Origin: Paramyrothecium sp. XJ0827
Taxonomy: Eukaryota; Ascomycota; Sordariomycetes; Hypocreales; Stachybotryaceae
Direction of reading: 5' to 3'
Assembly (NCBI GenBank): GCA_020881915.1
Contig: JAJFPB010000005.1
Coordinates: 3,658,001 to 3,722,000, forward strand
Length of the DNA stretch: 64,000 bases
The notes under the pieces were generated by a model, which had not been told where the DNA came from, did not search any database, and saw only the letters and a program-made list of their open reading frames with translations. The position numbers were made by a program, and so were the translations under genes. This document shows, piece after piece, positions 1-12,436 of this stretch (position 1 is the stretch's first letter; every line of letters starts with the position of its first letter).

Positions 1-93
1 TGGGCAGCCAACCTGATCACGTTACCTATCATGTGACCTCAGTAATAGTAGTAATAATAGATCTTTTATTCTTAGTACCCAGGAGGAAGGGCT
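1..93 (+). repeat. Right end of a repeat-unit copy, cut by window edge
   Basis: The segment with the AGTAATAGTAGTAATAATAG core followed by TCTTTTATTCTTAGTACC matches the right ends of the copies finishing near 8395, 12,427 and 13,985. It is less RIP-mutated than those: CATGTGACCTCAG keeps its CA and TG steps. The rest of this copy lies left of the window. Confidence 0.6.
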
Positions 94-3071
94 ATTATTA
101 TATTATAATTTAAGTCCCTAGAACTAAGTAGGAAGTTAGATATATAATATAAAATAGTAAGCTACTTATAAAAAATAAAATATAGGCCCTTATATATAAA
201 TATACTATCCTTAATTATTATTACTAATAAGTATTCCCTTAGCTAAAATAAAATCTTTATATATTTAGTATTATTAATATAATTTATAATATTATTATTA
301 TAGAGATCTATTATAATAGCTATTTTTAAAAAATAATAAATAATATTAAATCTATAGAACTAGAAATATTATTAAGTATATTATTATTTTTATAAAGGAT
401 TATTTCTTATTATTATTTATATATAGAAAATAAAATAATATATTAAGTAATATATTAAAATAACCTAGTATATAAATAATCTAAAGATAGTACTATAATA
501 AGAAGTTACTTATAGCTATAAAGTAATTATTTATTTTAATAATATTAAATATTAATATTAATTATTATTATATAATAAAGTCTATTACTAAGTAATTTAT
601 AAGGATTATAGTCTTAGAGATAGTATTATAAAATAAAGACCTATTCTTTTAAATAATTTATATTAAGTATATAACTTCTAGCTTTATTAAATAATTTTTA
701 TTAGACTTAGTAATTTACTTTAGAAGCCTATATAATTAATAAGAATTTTATTAATTAATTTTATTAATTATTAAGAAATAAAATTTCTATAGTAATAAAA
801 TAAAATTATATTAAAGTCTTATTTCTTTAATATATTTATTTTTATAAAAATTATTAGTTATTATTAAAGTATATAAAGTTAAATTTAAGATATATCTTTA
901 AATTCTTTTATATTAACTTAAAAGCTTTTTTTATTAAGTTATATTCTTATTTATTACTACTTACTTAATATATACTTAATATTCTACTTTTATAGTAATA
1001 TAGTTTTACTTTTATTTAGTTATAAAGATTTTTTTTTATAAGAAACTATATTTTTTAAGTATAAAATAAAATAAAGTTATATATTAGTTTATATTATTAT
1101 AATATATTTCTAAGTATTTAAGAATTAATAAAAAGAACTATTTTATTAATATATTTATATATTTTCTTAGTTAATAATAATTTCTTTTATTTATATAAGA
1201 ACTAAGAAAAAGAACTAAGTAATAACTAATAAAGAATTTATTAGAGCTAAAACTAAAATTAAGTTACTTAAATAACTTAAAAATAGGCCTTAGATATTAA
1301 ATATAATCCTTAAATAAAAAAAAGAAAATTATAATATTATTAATATAAATATAAATATATAACTTATAGGACTAAAGTTAATAATTAATTTATTATTATA
1401 TATAAATAAGTAAGTTTCTAAAATCTATAAAAATAATTAACTTACTTAAGTTCTCTATAGATAATAATTATAAATTATTACCTATAATTTAATTTAATAA
1501 GAAACTAATAAAAGAAGAATTTTATATTAATAATAGTAATTAACTTAGAACTAAATAATAAGTAAATAAGATCTTCTTACTATAGTAGGGAATAGATATC
1601 TAGTATAATTATATTATATATTATTCTTCTTATTTAATTTCTTAAGCTACTAATATAGCTTAATAAATTATTATAGCTTAGTAAGCTCTATTTATAAATA
1701 AATATTAAAATAGTTATAGATCTAGTTTATTAAAGTCTTATTAATTAAAATATTATATATCTTTAATAGTTATATTATTATTATTATAATTTTTCTAATA
1801 AAGTCTACTACTTATAATAAAAACCTATAAACTAAAAATTATTAAGTTCCTTCTATACTTTATTTATATTTATTTAAAATCTCTTAAGTACTTTAATTTA
1901 ATATTTTTAGTAATAAATTATACTTATACTTTTTCTTAAACTTATTAAATAATTAACTATAATATTATTTAAGTACTTCTTTATAAAGAAGAAGAACTAT
2001 ATTTTTATAAATATTTTTATAAAATCCTATAATTATATAATCTTTAGGGGCTTTAATAAATAATATAATATCTTTATAAAAATAATAATTTCTATATAAA
2101 ATAATATTATTTAATTTATTAATATTAAAGTAAAAAATACCTATAATCTTAGATTTAAATTTAAATTTAAGTATTAAGTTATTAAATAATTCTAATTTAT
2201 TATTAAAATTTAATTTAAAACTACTAGAAGAAATATTATTATTTAATAATAATAAATAATAATATCTTTAGTATTTAAATAATTTCTTTAATATTTTTTC
2301 TTAAACTTTTATTTTATTTTATTATATTATTAATATATATTATTTAAGTTCTTTAAATTTAATTTTAAATTAAGTAATAAAAATAATAAAAAGTTATTAT
2401 TATTAAATAATTTAAAGTAATAATAATAATAATATTTATATCTTTATTATTACTAAGTACTACTACTTCTAAGGTATTATAAATAATCTTTATATATTAC
2501 TTTAGTAGTAATTACTAAAATAATTTAATACTTGATAATATTAATATTAATATAGATTTTAAATAATTTATATAATAAATTATTAAATATAAGTATTCTT
2601 TTAATTTTAATAAGTAGTAACTCTTTATTATTAATAAATTATATAAAATTTAGGTATTTTATTAAAAATATAATTTAAATTACTAAGTAATAATCTTAAA
2701 TTAAAAACTACTAAAAATTATATATATTATTAATAATTTAATAACTATTATTATTTAAAGATATTATATTTTTATTAAATATATATTTAATTTAAGGAAA
2801 TAATAATAATATATTTAAAGAGCTAATATTATTAATTAGGAAAAATAGTATTTAAAATAGTAAGAGCCTTAATAATACTATAAATAATAAATATAATTAT
2901 AGTATTTATTTTCTTAGCTTAAAGAATTAATTAAAGAAAATAAAAATTACTAGATATAAGTAATTTCTATTTATTATTATAAATTAAAAAAATTAATCTT
3001 ATTATATATAAGGAAGTTACTTTATTTATTAATTATAATAATAGTAGATCTAAATTAATATTAATAAGATC

Positions 3072-3543
3072 CAGGCTTGGGAAACTAGTTAACTATTTAA
3101 CTATTAACTATTTTCTAGTTAACTATTTTCTAGTTAATAATTAAATAATATATATCATCTTTATATTTATTTTAAATTAAAAGCTTATTAAATATATAAA
3201 TATTAAATAATTATATTTAAAATACTATATATAATATTTAGCTATATATTATATATTAAGAAAAATATAAGGTATTTAAAAATTAGCTATTTAATAGTTA
3301 ACTAACTATTTTATAGTTAACTAGGAAATAGTTAACTAGAAAATAGTTCGAACTATAAAATAGTTAACTAGGAAATAGTTAACTAGAAAATAGTTCGAAC
3401 TATAAAATAGTTAACTAGAAAGTAGTTAACTAGAAAATAGTTAACTATAAAATAATTATAACTAGAAAATAGTTAACTATTTTATAGTTAGTTAGTTAAT
3501 AGTTAGTTAACTATAAAATAGTTAACTAGTCTTCCCAAGCCTG
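3072..3543. mobile_element. Short hAT-like element, TSD ATAAGATC
   Basis: The element is 472 bp, begins CAGGCTTGGGAAACTAGTTAAC and ends GTTAACTAGTCTTCCCAAGCCTG, so its ends are near-perfect inverted repeats. ATAAGATC occurs at 3064-3071 and again at 3544-3551, a perfect 8-bp target duplication. The length of the duplication and the CAGG terminus fit the hAT superfamily. The interior is full of TAGTTAACTA-type palindromes and has no coding capacity, so it is a non-autonomous MITE-like element. Confidence 0.85.
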
Positions 3544-4189
3544 ATAAGATCTAGTAATAAAAAGTAATATTAAATATTATATTTTAAAGAGACTTTAAAT
3601 AATTAAATTAATAAAGTATTATTTATAATAATATTAATAAAGTAACTAATAACTTATTTAGTAATTAAAAGATTATTTTACTTAGAAAAGTAAAGAATAT
3701 TATTATTAAATAATATAAGTTAATAAATATAGTAGTACTATAAATTAAAATAATTTAATAATTAGATTAATTAGTAATTTAGATTTTTTAAAAATAAGGA
3801 CTTAATTAATAAGATATTAGATATTTATTATTAGTTTCCTTATATTAAATTAAATTATTTAATAATAATAAAAATAAAAAGTAGTTATTAGCTTAATTTA
3901 GTAAGTAAATAGCTAATAATAAGTAATAATTAGTTAATTTAATAAGTAGTTTATAAATAGTAATTATATAGCCTAAATAATTAAAAATCTATAATTTTAA
4001 TAATAAATAATATATATATTTTATAGTAAGTATAATTACTACTAAATATTATATATTATTAGTAATAATTAAGAAATATATATATATATAAAAGCTTAAT
4101 TCTTTATTTATTTATATAAGGTAGTATAATACCTCTATAAGTAGTTAATAACTAATAATAATAATAACTAATAATAATATAATATAGAT

Positions 4190-5325
4190 ATATTAGTAGC
4201 TCTTCTATTATTAGTATTAATAATAAATAGATCTATAGGAAATTTTAATTATAATAAAGGGGATAAGTAGATTTTTATATTACTATTCTTTAAGTAATTT
4301 AATTTAAGTTTATTAAGGTAGATAATATATATTACTATAGAACTTAAGTATTAACTTTTACTTTACTATTAGTATTACTATAGCTATAGCTATAAGGTTT
4401 ATTTAGGTATATTTAATAAAGACCTTAGTAGTATAGTAATATCTTAATAGCTCTATTAAGTTCTTATATATATATATATATAGTAAAATAAATAGCTTGA
4501 GCCTAAAGAAGCCCTAGAGACCTTAGTACTATTATTACTATTACTAATATATAAATATAATAAGTAATATAAAAATCTTAACTCTTAAAATAAAAATCTT
4601 AATTAAAATACTATAAATTATTTAATTAATTTAAATTAATTACTATACTTTTATTTAAAGATTTTTACTTTTATTTTATATATTTATATATTATAACTAG
4701 ATTTACATATACTACTACAGAACTTATATTAACTTTGGCTTTACTACTAGCAGACTTAGGAAACAGGTTAACCTATTAACCTATAACCTAATTTAGGTTA
4801 ACCTGAATCAGGTTTAACCTATTTCAGGTTATTTATATTTTATTATATATATAATTAAAGAATATATATAAAATATATCCCTATATTAATATAATTTATA
4901 TTATAGTAATATTATATAATAGAGCTTATATACTTATATATATATATATATATATCTATAGATATTAGAAATAACTTATTTTAGGTTAACCTGGCCAGGT
5001 TTAACCTATTTCAGGTTTAACCTGCCTTGCCAACCCTGACTACGAGCATTGCCATAGCTGCAGCCACAAGACAGTAGTATAGTAATATCTCAATAGCTCC
5101 ATCGAGTTCCTATATATATATGCATAGCGGAATAGATGGCTCAAGCCTTGTAAGTGCCTATAGTATATTATATTTATTATAGATATCTTTATTATTAACT
5201 TTATTATTATTATATCTAAGGTTCTAGGTATTAAGATCTCCTTATTAAATTATTTTTATTATATTTAAGTCCCTATTTAAAATTATTAAATTTAGATTAT
5301 TTTAATAAATTTCTTAATAACTAGA
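4190..5325 (-). repeat. Inverted copy of the RIP-degraded repeat unit
   Basis: Read on the minus strand, this matches the unit at 7312-8395: the segment ending near 5325 is the reverse complement of the left end at 7312-7400, and 4190-4330 is the reverse complement of about 7600-7740. A short hAT-like element (4751-5038) interrupts it. Part of the unit is present twice here, at about 4330-4500 and again around the insertion at 4690-5160, and the second is clearly less mutated. Confidence 0.55.
4751..5038. mobile_element. Short hAT-like element with imperfect TSD
   Basis: This 288-bp element starts CAGACTTAGGAAACAGGTTAACC and ends GGTTTAACCTGCCTTGCCAACCCTG, matching the ends of the element at 12,688 with a few G-to-A differences. 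The flanks ACTACTAG (4743-4750) and ACTACGAG (5039-5046) agree at 7 of 8 positions. The interior carries GGTTAACC and GGTTTAACC subterminal repeats around an AT core shared with the 12,688 element. Confidence 0.75.
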
Positions 5326-6054
5326 TTTACTATATATATTATATTACTACTAAATTAATTACTTTAATTTTCTTCTATAGTTATTTTTTTTATATAAATA
5401 TTTCTTTTTTTAATACTAACTTAGTATTTTATTTATTTCTTAAAAATTATAGATCTTAATCTTTAGTAATATTATTTTATATTAATTTATAAATAAACTT
5501 TTTAAAAAATAAATTTAGGGCTCTAATAATTAATATTAAAAAGTTACTTTTATATTTTTTAATTTATTTTCTTAAATATTTAAATTAAAGTTTTTTTTAA
5601 TTATTTTTAAAATTCTTAAAATTTAAAAAATTAATAATTTAAATTTATTAATAATAAATATTAGAATTTATAATTAAATATTAATATTTAAAATTATATA
5701 ATTTATATTTAAAGAAATAAATTTAGTACTTTTAAAGTTTTCTTAAAGATTTAATTTAATTATAATAATTTAATATATAATATAAAAATAAAAAAGAACT
5801 TAATTTTAAAAATATATTTTATAAATTATTTAATTTAATATTTTATCTTTTAATATAAATATTTTTAAATAACTTAAAGTATTTTATTTTTAATAATTAA
5901 AATAAATAAAATAAATAAAGTAATATATAAAATATAATAATTTTATTTTTTTATAAAAATTTTAAAGTAATTAAATAATAATTTTTATATTTATTATTAA
6001 AAAATTAAAAAGTAATAAAAATTAATTAATTAATTAATTATATATTAATTAAAG

Positions 6055-6210
6055 TAGTACTTTAATTATTTATTATATATTATAATAAGAAAATAGAATA
6101 TAAAAAGCTTAATTTATTCTCTATTTATAAAGAACTAATTATAAACTATATAAGAAGCTAATATAAGCTTAATAGCTTATAATATATTATATAATATATT
6201 ATTATATATT
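6055..6210 (+). repeat. LTR-like repeat, RIP-mutated copy
   Basis: This segment aligns with 8765-8920, and the differences are mostly C-to-T or G-to-A, as RIP produces (for example CTATCTATGGAGAAC against CTATTTATAAAGAAC). Together the two may be the ends of a degraded LTR element about 2.7 kb apart, or two solo copies. No coding sequence can be recognised between them. Confidence 0.45.
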
Positions 6211-7311
6211 AATTACCTCTCTTTAAGAATAATTATATCCTTATAATAAGAAATAAAGCTATAAAGATATATCTATATATACTTAAGGTATTTATTTATA
6301 TTTATATTCTTAAGATATATTTATTATTAATTACTTTAATAATATTACTACTTTTCTTATAATTATTATTTTAGATTCTATTAATGAATTAATTATTATT
6401 ATATTTATAATACTTAATATTTTTATTCTTAAAATAGATTATTATAGAATTAATTACCTTATTAACTTAGATATATATCTTAATAAAGGGCTTACTAGAT
6501 TTATTTATTATAAGTAATCTATTAATAAAGTCTCTAATAGTACTAATAAGTTTATTTATAATAAAGTAAGTCTTATAAATAAAGATACTAATATTCTTAA
6601 TATATTTACTTAGGTATTAAAAAAATATAAGATTATTTTAAATATTATTATAAATTATATATTTCTTATAATTATTATAAGTAAATACTTTATTAAGAAC
6701 TATAAAGAAATTACTTATTAATAATTCTTTATAGTACTAAATAATAATTTAGATTTTATTAATAATACTTTTAATAAAAAAATTACTATAAATATTTACT
6801 TTATAGTTATATAAATTAAAAATACTTAATAATTAATTAATTTATTAGATTATAAAAATATAAACTAATTTATTAAATAAATTTATATATTATTAGTATT
6901 AAATATTTATATATATATTTTATACTAGTAATAAATTCTATATTAAGTCCTTTAATTAAATAATATTTTTCTAGGTATTATACTTATTAGTAAGTAAAAT
7001 AATAAATTAATATATATTTAGTAGTATTATAGTAGGGAATTAGATTTATTAATATTTACTTATTAAATTACTATTAGTACTTAATTTTTTTATATATTCT
7101 TAGTATTATTATAGTAAGTAATATCTTTAGAAAAAAAGATATGAAGTATAGAGCCTTAGTAAATAATCCCCTCTTTTTAGGACTTCTAGTAAATATATTA
7201 TTTATTATAATAAGTATTAATATATTATATTATTATTTCTTAGTTCTTATTTTATTAATGTAGATCTATAAATTAAATATTAATATTACTATAGTATTTA
7301 CTATATTTATT

Positions 7312-8395
7312 AAGAAATTTATTAAAATAACCTAAATTTAAGAAATTTAAATAGAGACTTAAATATAATAAAAATAATTTAATAAGAAGATCTAATACCT
7401 AGAACCTTAAATATAGTAATAATAAAATTAATAATAAAGATATTTATAATAAATATAATATACTATAGGTACTTATAAGACTTAAGTTATCTATTTTAAT
7501 AGGAACTTAATAGAGCTATTAAGATATTACTATACTACTAAAGTCTTATAGCTATAGCTATAGTAATACTAGTAATAAAGTCAAAGTTAATATAAGTTCT
7601 ATAGTAGTATATATTACCTGGCCTTAATAAAGTTAAATTAAATTAAAGAATAGTAGTATAAAAATCTACTTATGCCCTTATTATAGCCAAAATCTCTATT
7701 TATTACTAATACTAATACTAAAAGAGCTACCCGACCTACTTGCAATCCCGATATTTATTAAGACTTCTATATTAAATCTAGAACTACTTCCTGCAGATAT
7801 AAGAAAAGCTTTATTCTTAGGTATTAGCAGTACTTACTAATACCTAATAGGTAAGATCACTTAAGCAGAGGAAGCTAGCAAAGCCGAACACTAATTAATA
7901 TAATATATAGAAGATCTTAAGATAGCTAAAGTAGATATAAAGGTAAGTATAAGCTATAGAATAGTTTAAGAGCTATAAAAAAAGACTAGTTCTAAAGAAA
8001 TAAAGGAGAATCTAAATAAATTTAGAAATAATCTATATTTCTTAAAGAATAAGGCCTATAATCTAAAGATTAAGAGAAATATAAAGAAAATAAAGTATCT
8101 AGCTAAGGAGATATAATTCTAATTAGAAGTATCTAAATATTAGTCCGGACTAGAGACCTTTTATAATAGATAGTAGAAGTAGCAAGACTTACTACTAAGC
8201 TCTTGCTATTATAGTAGATAGTTAAGTAAATCTAACTTATTTAAATTAATAATATCTATTCCTTTTTATTATGCAATAATATATATTATCTGAAGTCTAT
8301 ATAAGCCGCTGTAGTAATTAAGCTAATTACATGACCTATTATATAACCTTAGTAATAGTAGTAATAATAGGTCTTTTATTCTTAGTACCTAGGAG
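7312..8395 (+). repeat. RIP-degraded repeat unit, copy A
   Basis: This is the least interrupted copy of the unit. It starts with a segment reading AGAAATTTATTAAAATAACC and ends at TCTTAGTACCTAGGAGG. The copies at 10,895-12,427 and 12,437-14,075 share its order. The part at about 7680-8150 keeps islands of normal composition and, in one frame, a Lys/Glu/Leu-rich reading interrupted by stops. This is probably decayed coding sequence, but the family cannot be named. Confidence 0.6.
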
Positions 8396-8788
8396 GATTA
8401 CTATATTTATAATATTTATATTAATTAGCTTTAAGCTACTTCTATTCTTTAATATAAATCCTCCTAATATATTTCTAGTATTAAAGTTTTATAAAGTATT
8501 ACTTATACTTAGGCTTATATAATCTATTAGGCTTAGATTATTTCTAGTTTATTATTTTTATTATTAGGAATTATTTAATTACTAGGCTTAGGCTTATATT
8601 ATTTATTATCTAGTTTAAGAGGGAAGATTAGAATAATACTAAGTTTCTTATAATTATTATAGAATATAGTAAGGCCTTAATATATATTTAATATTATTTA
8701 TATAATAATATAGTAGGCTATAGTAGGCTTCTTCTACTTATCTTTAATATATTAATTGCTACTAATTACTACTAATTATTACGTATTG

Positions 8789-8890
8789 TGGCAAGAAAAT
8801 GAGATATAAAAAGCTTAATCTATTCTCTATCTATGGAGAACTGGCTATGAACTATATAGGAAGCTAATATAAGCCTAATAGCTTATAACA
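8789..8890 (+). repeat. LTR-like repeat, less RIP-mutated copy
   Basis: The segment starts TGGCAAGAAAATGAG, contains a TATA-like GATATAAAAAGC, and ends AGCTTATAACA. TATTG occurs immediately on both sides (8784-8788, 8891-8895), which would fit TG...CA ends with a 5-bp target duplication. However, similarity to the RIP-mutated copy at about 6055-6210 extends beyond both ends, so the true LTR may be longer and the TATTG match may be chance. Confidence 0.4.
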
Positions 8891-9531
8891 TATTGTATAA
8901 TATATTGTCTTATATTATTATTTAAGATCTATTATATTATTAATTTAATTATTTTTAGTAATTATAATAATTTAATTAATTAAAAATTTATTTTTATAAT
9001 ACGAATTTAAGAAATAATATTAATTTATAATAATAATAAATAATAATAATACTTACTTTTTAATATTAATTAATTTAATTACTATAATTTATTTATAATT
9101 CTTAAATTATATCTTTTTAGGATTTATATATTTTTATATTTATAATAATTATATTACTTATATTACTTATAATAATATTTATTATAAAGCTAGTTTTATT
9201 AAAATTATATTTATTATTTAATTTAATATTATATTTTATAATTAAATTTTTTATAAGTAAGAACTATATATTTATTATAATTAGATCTTTATATTTAGCT
9301 TTTTAATAATTATATTTATAAAAAATATATTTTATTAGCTTTATTAATTAAGTTTAATATAGTTAATTATAGTAAATTATTTAATTAATTAATTAAGATA
9401 TAAAATAAGGGTTTTTTATATTACTTATTATACTATATTACTTATTATATATATATATTAGATCTTCTATAGCTATAGTTACTACTACTTTTTATAGTAT
9501 TTATAATACTTAATTTAATATATAATTCTAC

Positions 9532-10204
9532 CAAGCTTAGGATGATTAGTTAACTATATCTAGGTTAGCTAATATTAAATTACCTTATTTTTATATATTA
9601 TAATAGCTATAATTAGATTTTTAAAGCTTATATATAAATTATAATAAGATATCTATATAATATATTATATATATAATTGTAGATATTAATTTAAATATAA
9701 TAAATAAATAGATAATTAACTAATAATAGGTTAACTAATAATAAATTAACTAATAATAGATTAACCAGGGTTAGGAAGATTAGTTAACTAAAAATTAGTT
9801 ATTCTAAATAACTAGTAAATAACTAAAATTTAGTTAGTTATCTTTAGTAACTTTTTAAAAGCTCTTATATATATATATAAGCTTATATAATATTACTTAT
9901 ATTATTATCTTTATATATACTAGAATTAATACCTTTATTATAAGCTCTATATTATATCTATATATATAAAGGATTCTATTATATAGCTATATATATATAA
10001 TAAAATTAACTAACTAAATTTTAGTTATTATTTAATTAGTTAACTAATTTCCCAAGCCTGAGATTAACTAATAATAGATTAAACCAAAAATAGATTAATT
10101 AATATTAGTTAACTAATAATAGATTAACTAATAATAGATTAACTAAAAATAGATTAACCAAATATAGGTTATTAGTTAATTAGTTAACTAGTTTCCTAAG
10201 CCTG
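9532..10204. mobile_element. Outer hAT-like element, TSD AATTCTAC, hosting a nested copy
   Basis: The outer element begins CAAGCTTAGG and ends TTTCCTAAGCCTG, with perfect duplicated flanks AATTCTAC at 9524-9531 and 10,205-10,212. Another family member is inserted at 9766-10,060. Without that insert and one copy of its target duplication, the outer element is about 370 bp. The interior repeats are AGATTAACTAATAAT-like. Confidence 0.85.
9766..10060. mobile_element. Inner nested hAT-like element, TSD AGATTAAC
   Basis: This 295-bp element begins CAGGGTTAGGAAGATTAGTTAAC and ends GTTAACTAATTTCCCAAGCCTG. AGATTAAC flanks it at 9758-9765 and 10,061-10,068. The duplicated sequence is itself one of the outer element's internal repeats, so this copy landed inside the older one. 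Confidence 0.85.
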
Positions 10205-10894
10205 AATTCTACTATAACCGTAGGGCTCCTATATCTTTAGTAATATAGGAATTTATATAAGCTTAATATAAAGAAATAATCTATTTCTAGCTACATATTA
10301 TATATAGCTACTAATTATATTAGTAATCTTAAAAATGAAAATAAAAATAAAAGTAATTAAGAAAATAAAAATATATAATCTTAATATTATAATTAATAGA
10401 TCTATTATAGTAAGAAATATTATAAACTACCTTATATATTTAATAGCTAATTATAGTAATTGTATTTTAAATAAGAATATATTTAATATAGTAGGCTTTT
10501 TTATATAAAAGAAATTAATATTTAAATAATTTAAAAATAAATTAAAATAAAATAATAATAAAAATGAGCTAGCTAATTAAGTAAATTAATATTATTATAA
10601 TAACTTTAAACTATATTCTAATTTCTAGTAAATATTATTTTTCTAATTTTCTAGGGAATTAAATCTTAAATCTCTTAAAAAAAGTAAAGATATACTTTAA
10701 TAGTAATTTATTTCTTCTTATATATTATAGTAGGTAGTAATAAACTTACTTTATTTAATTTTATAACTAAAATTACTAATAAAATCTAATATTAATTATC
10801 TTAGTTACTAAGCTATATTTAGGGCTATTATATATTAATAAGGGATTATTATATAAGTAATCCCTATTTTTATTATATTTATATTTGTCTTTAA

Positions 10895-11369
10895 TATTCT
10901 TAAATTTAGGTTATCTTAATAAATTTCTTAATAGGGACTTATAAGACTTAAGCTAATTACTTTACTATATATATATATATATAGGAAGTTAATAGAGCTA
11001 TTAAGATATTACTATATTACTAAGGTCTAAATAAATCTTATAATTATAGTTATAGTAATACTAGTAATAAAGCTAAAATTAATATAAGTTCTATAGTAAT
11101 ATATATTATCTAGTCTTAATAAAGTTAAATTAAATTATAATAATAAAATTATTTAAATAATAGTAGGCTTAGGAAGGTTAGTTAGCTAATATTTGGTTAA
11201 CCAAAAATAAATCAGGTTAACTAATATTTAATTAACCAAAAATAAGTTAAACTAAATATAGATTAACTAATAATAGATTAGCTAATATTAAATTACCTTA
11301 TTTTTATCTATTATAATAGCTATAACTAGATTTATAAAGCATATATATAAGTTATTATAAGATATCTAT

Positions 11370-11401
<32 letters not shown>

Positions 11402-12427
11402 GATATTAATTTAAATATAATAGAAAAATAGATAATTAACCAAAAATAGGTTAACTAAATATAGGCTATTAGTTAATTAGTTAACTACTTTCCCAAGCCT
11501 AAATAATAGTAATATAGAAATCTACTTATACTTTGCCTTATTATAGCGAAAATCTCTATTTATTACTAATACTAATAATAAAAGAGTAACTTAATTAATA
11601 ACTAATTCTTAAAATATCTCTTAAGAAACTAGAATCTTTAAAGCCTATAAATAAAGATCCTTAAAGATTATAAGTATTTTTATATACTAATTAAATTAGA
11701 AGCCTTAGTTATAGCTAAAATAAATATTAAAGATAACTTAATTATTAATAAGATTAAATAACTACGTATAGTAATTAGTTAACTAATTAACTAAAAACTA
11801 AGATTTAATTAATTAAATATTAGTTATTTTTAGTTAGTAAAAATAAGACCTATTAAATTAAAACATATATTAAAAATTAAACCTTATATATAAAATAAGT
11901 CATATATAGTAAGTAATAAATAAAAAGCTATAAATAATATAAATATAGATTTATATTTTAAATTAGGTATTTACTATTTATTATTATTTTATTTTTTATT
12001 AACTAAGATAATTAAATATTAGTTTTAAAAAGCCCTACGTCTACTAATAACTAATAAAAAGTACTATAGATCTAGTTAAGAAATAGGAATTAGGCTATAT
12101 CTAAGATATAACTAATTAATTTAAGAATAAGAAGCCTAGTAAGACTAATAGGAAGATATTTAAGAGCTTAAATAAGAGATTAAATAAGGCCTAATAAAAT
12201 AAAATATATTCCTAAAGCTCTTATTATTATAGAAAATAATTAAGTAAATCTAACTTATTTTAATTAATATTATCTATTTCTTAAGAAGGAATAAATTTCT
12301 TATAATATAATAATATATATTATTTAAAGTCTATATAAGCTACTATAGTAATTAAGCTAATTATATAACCTATTATATAATCTTAGTAATAGTAGTAATA
12401 ATAGGTCTTTTATTCTTAGTACCTAGG
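10895..12427 (+). repeat. RIP-degraded repeat unit, copy C, diverged middle
   Basis: The left part (about 10,945-11,160) and right part (about 12,200-12,427) align with copy A. The middle has diverged or been replaced and carries the short element at 11,164-11,501. It abuts copy B at 12,437, so the two copies are in tandem. Confidence 0.5.
11164..11501. mobile_element. Short hAT-like element, TSD AATAATAG
   Basis: This 338-bp element starts TAGGCTTAGGAAGG and ends TTTCCCAAGCCTA. Both outermost bases appear changed from the family's C...G by transitions. The flanks AATAATAG at 11,156-11,163 and 11,502-11,509 are identical. The interior has GGTTAACCAAAAATA-type repeats resembling the outer element at 9532. 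Confidence 0.8.
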
Positions 12428-12436
12428 AAAATAGAT

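Noticed and set aside
8331..8522. 63-codon hydrophobic open frame within the RIP block
   Set aside because: It is an Ile/Leu/Phe string created by AT-rich sequence and falls on the conserved right end of the repeat unit; no support as a gene.
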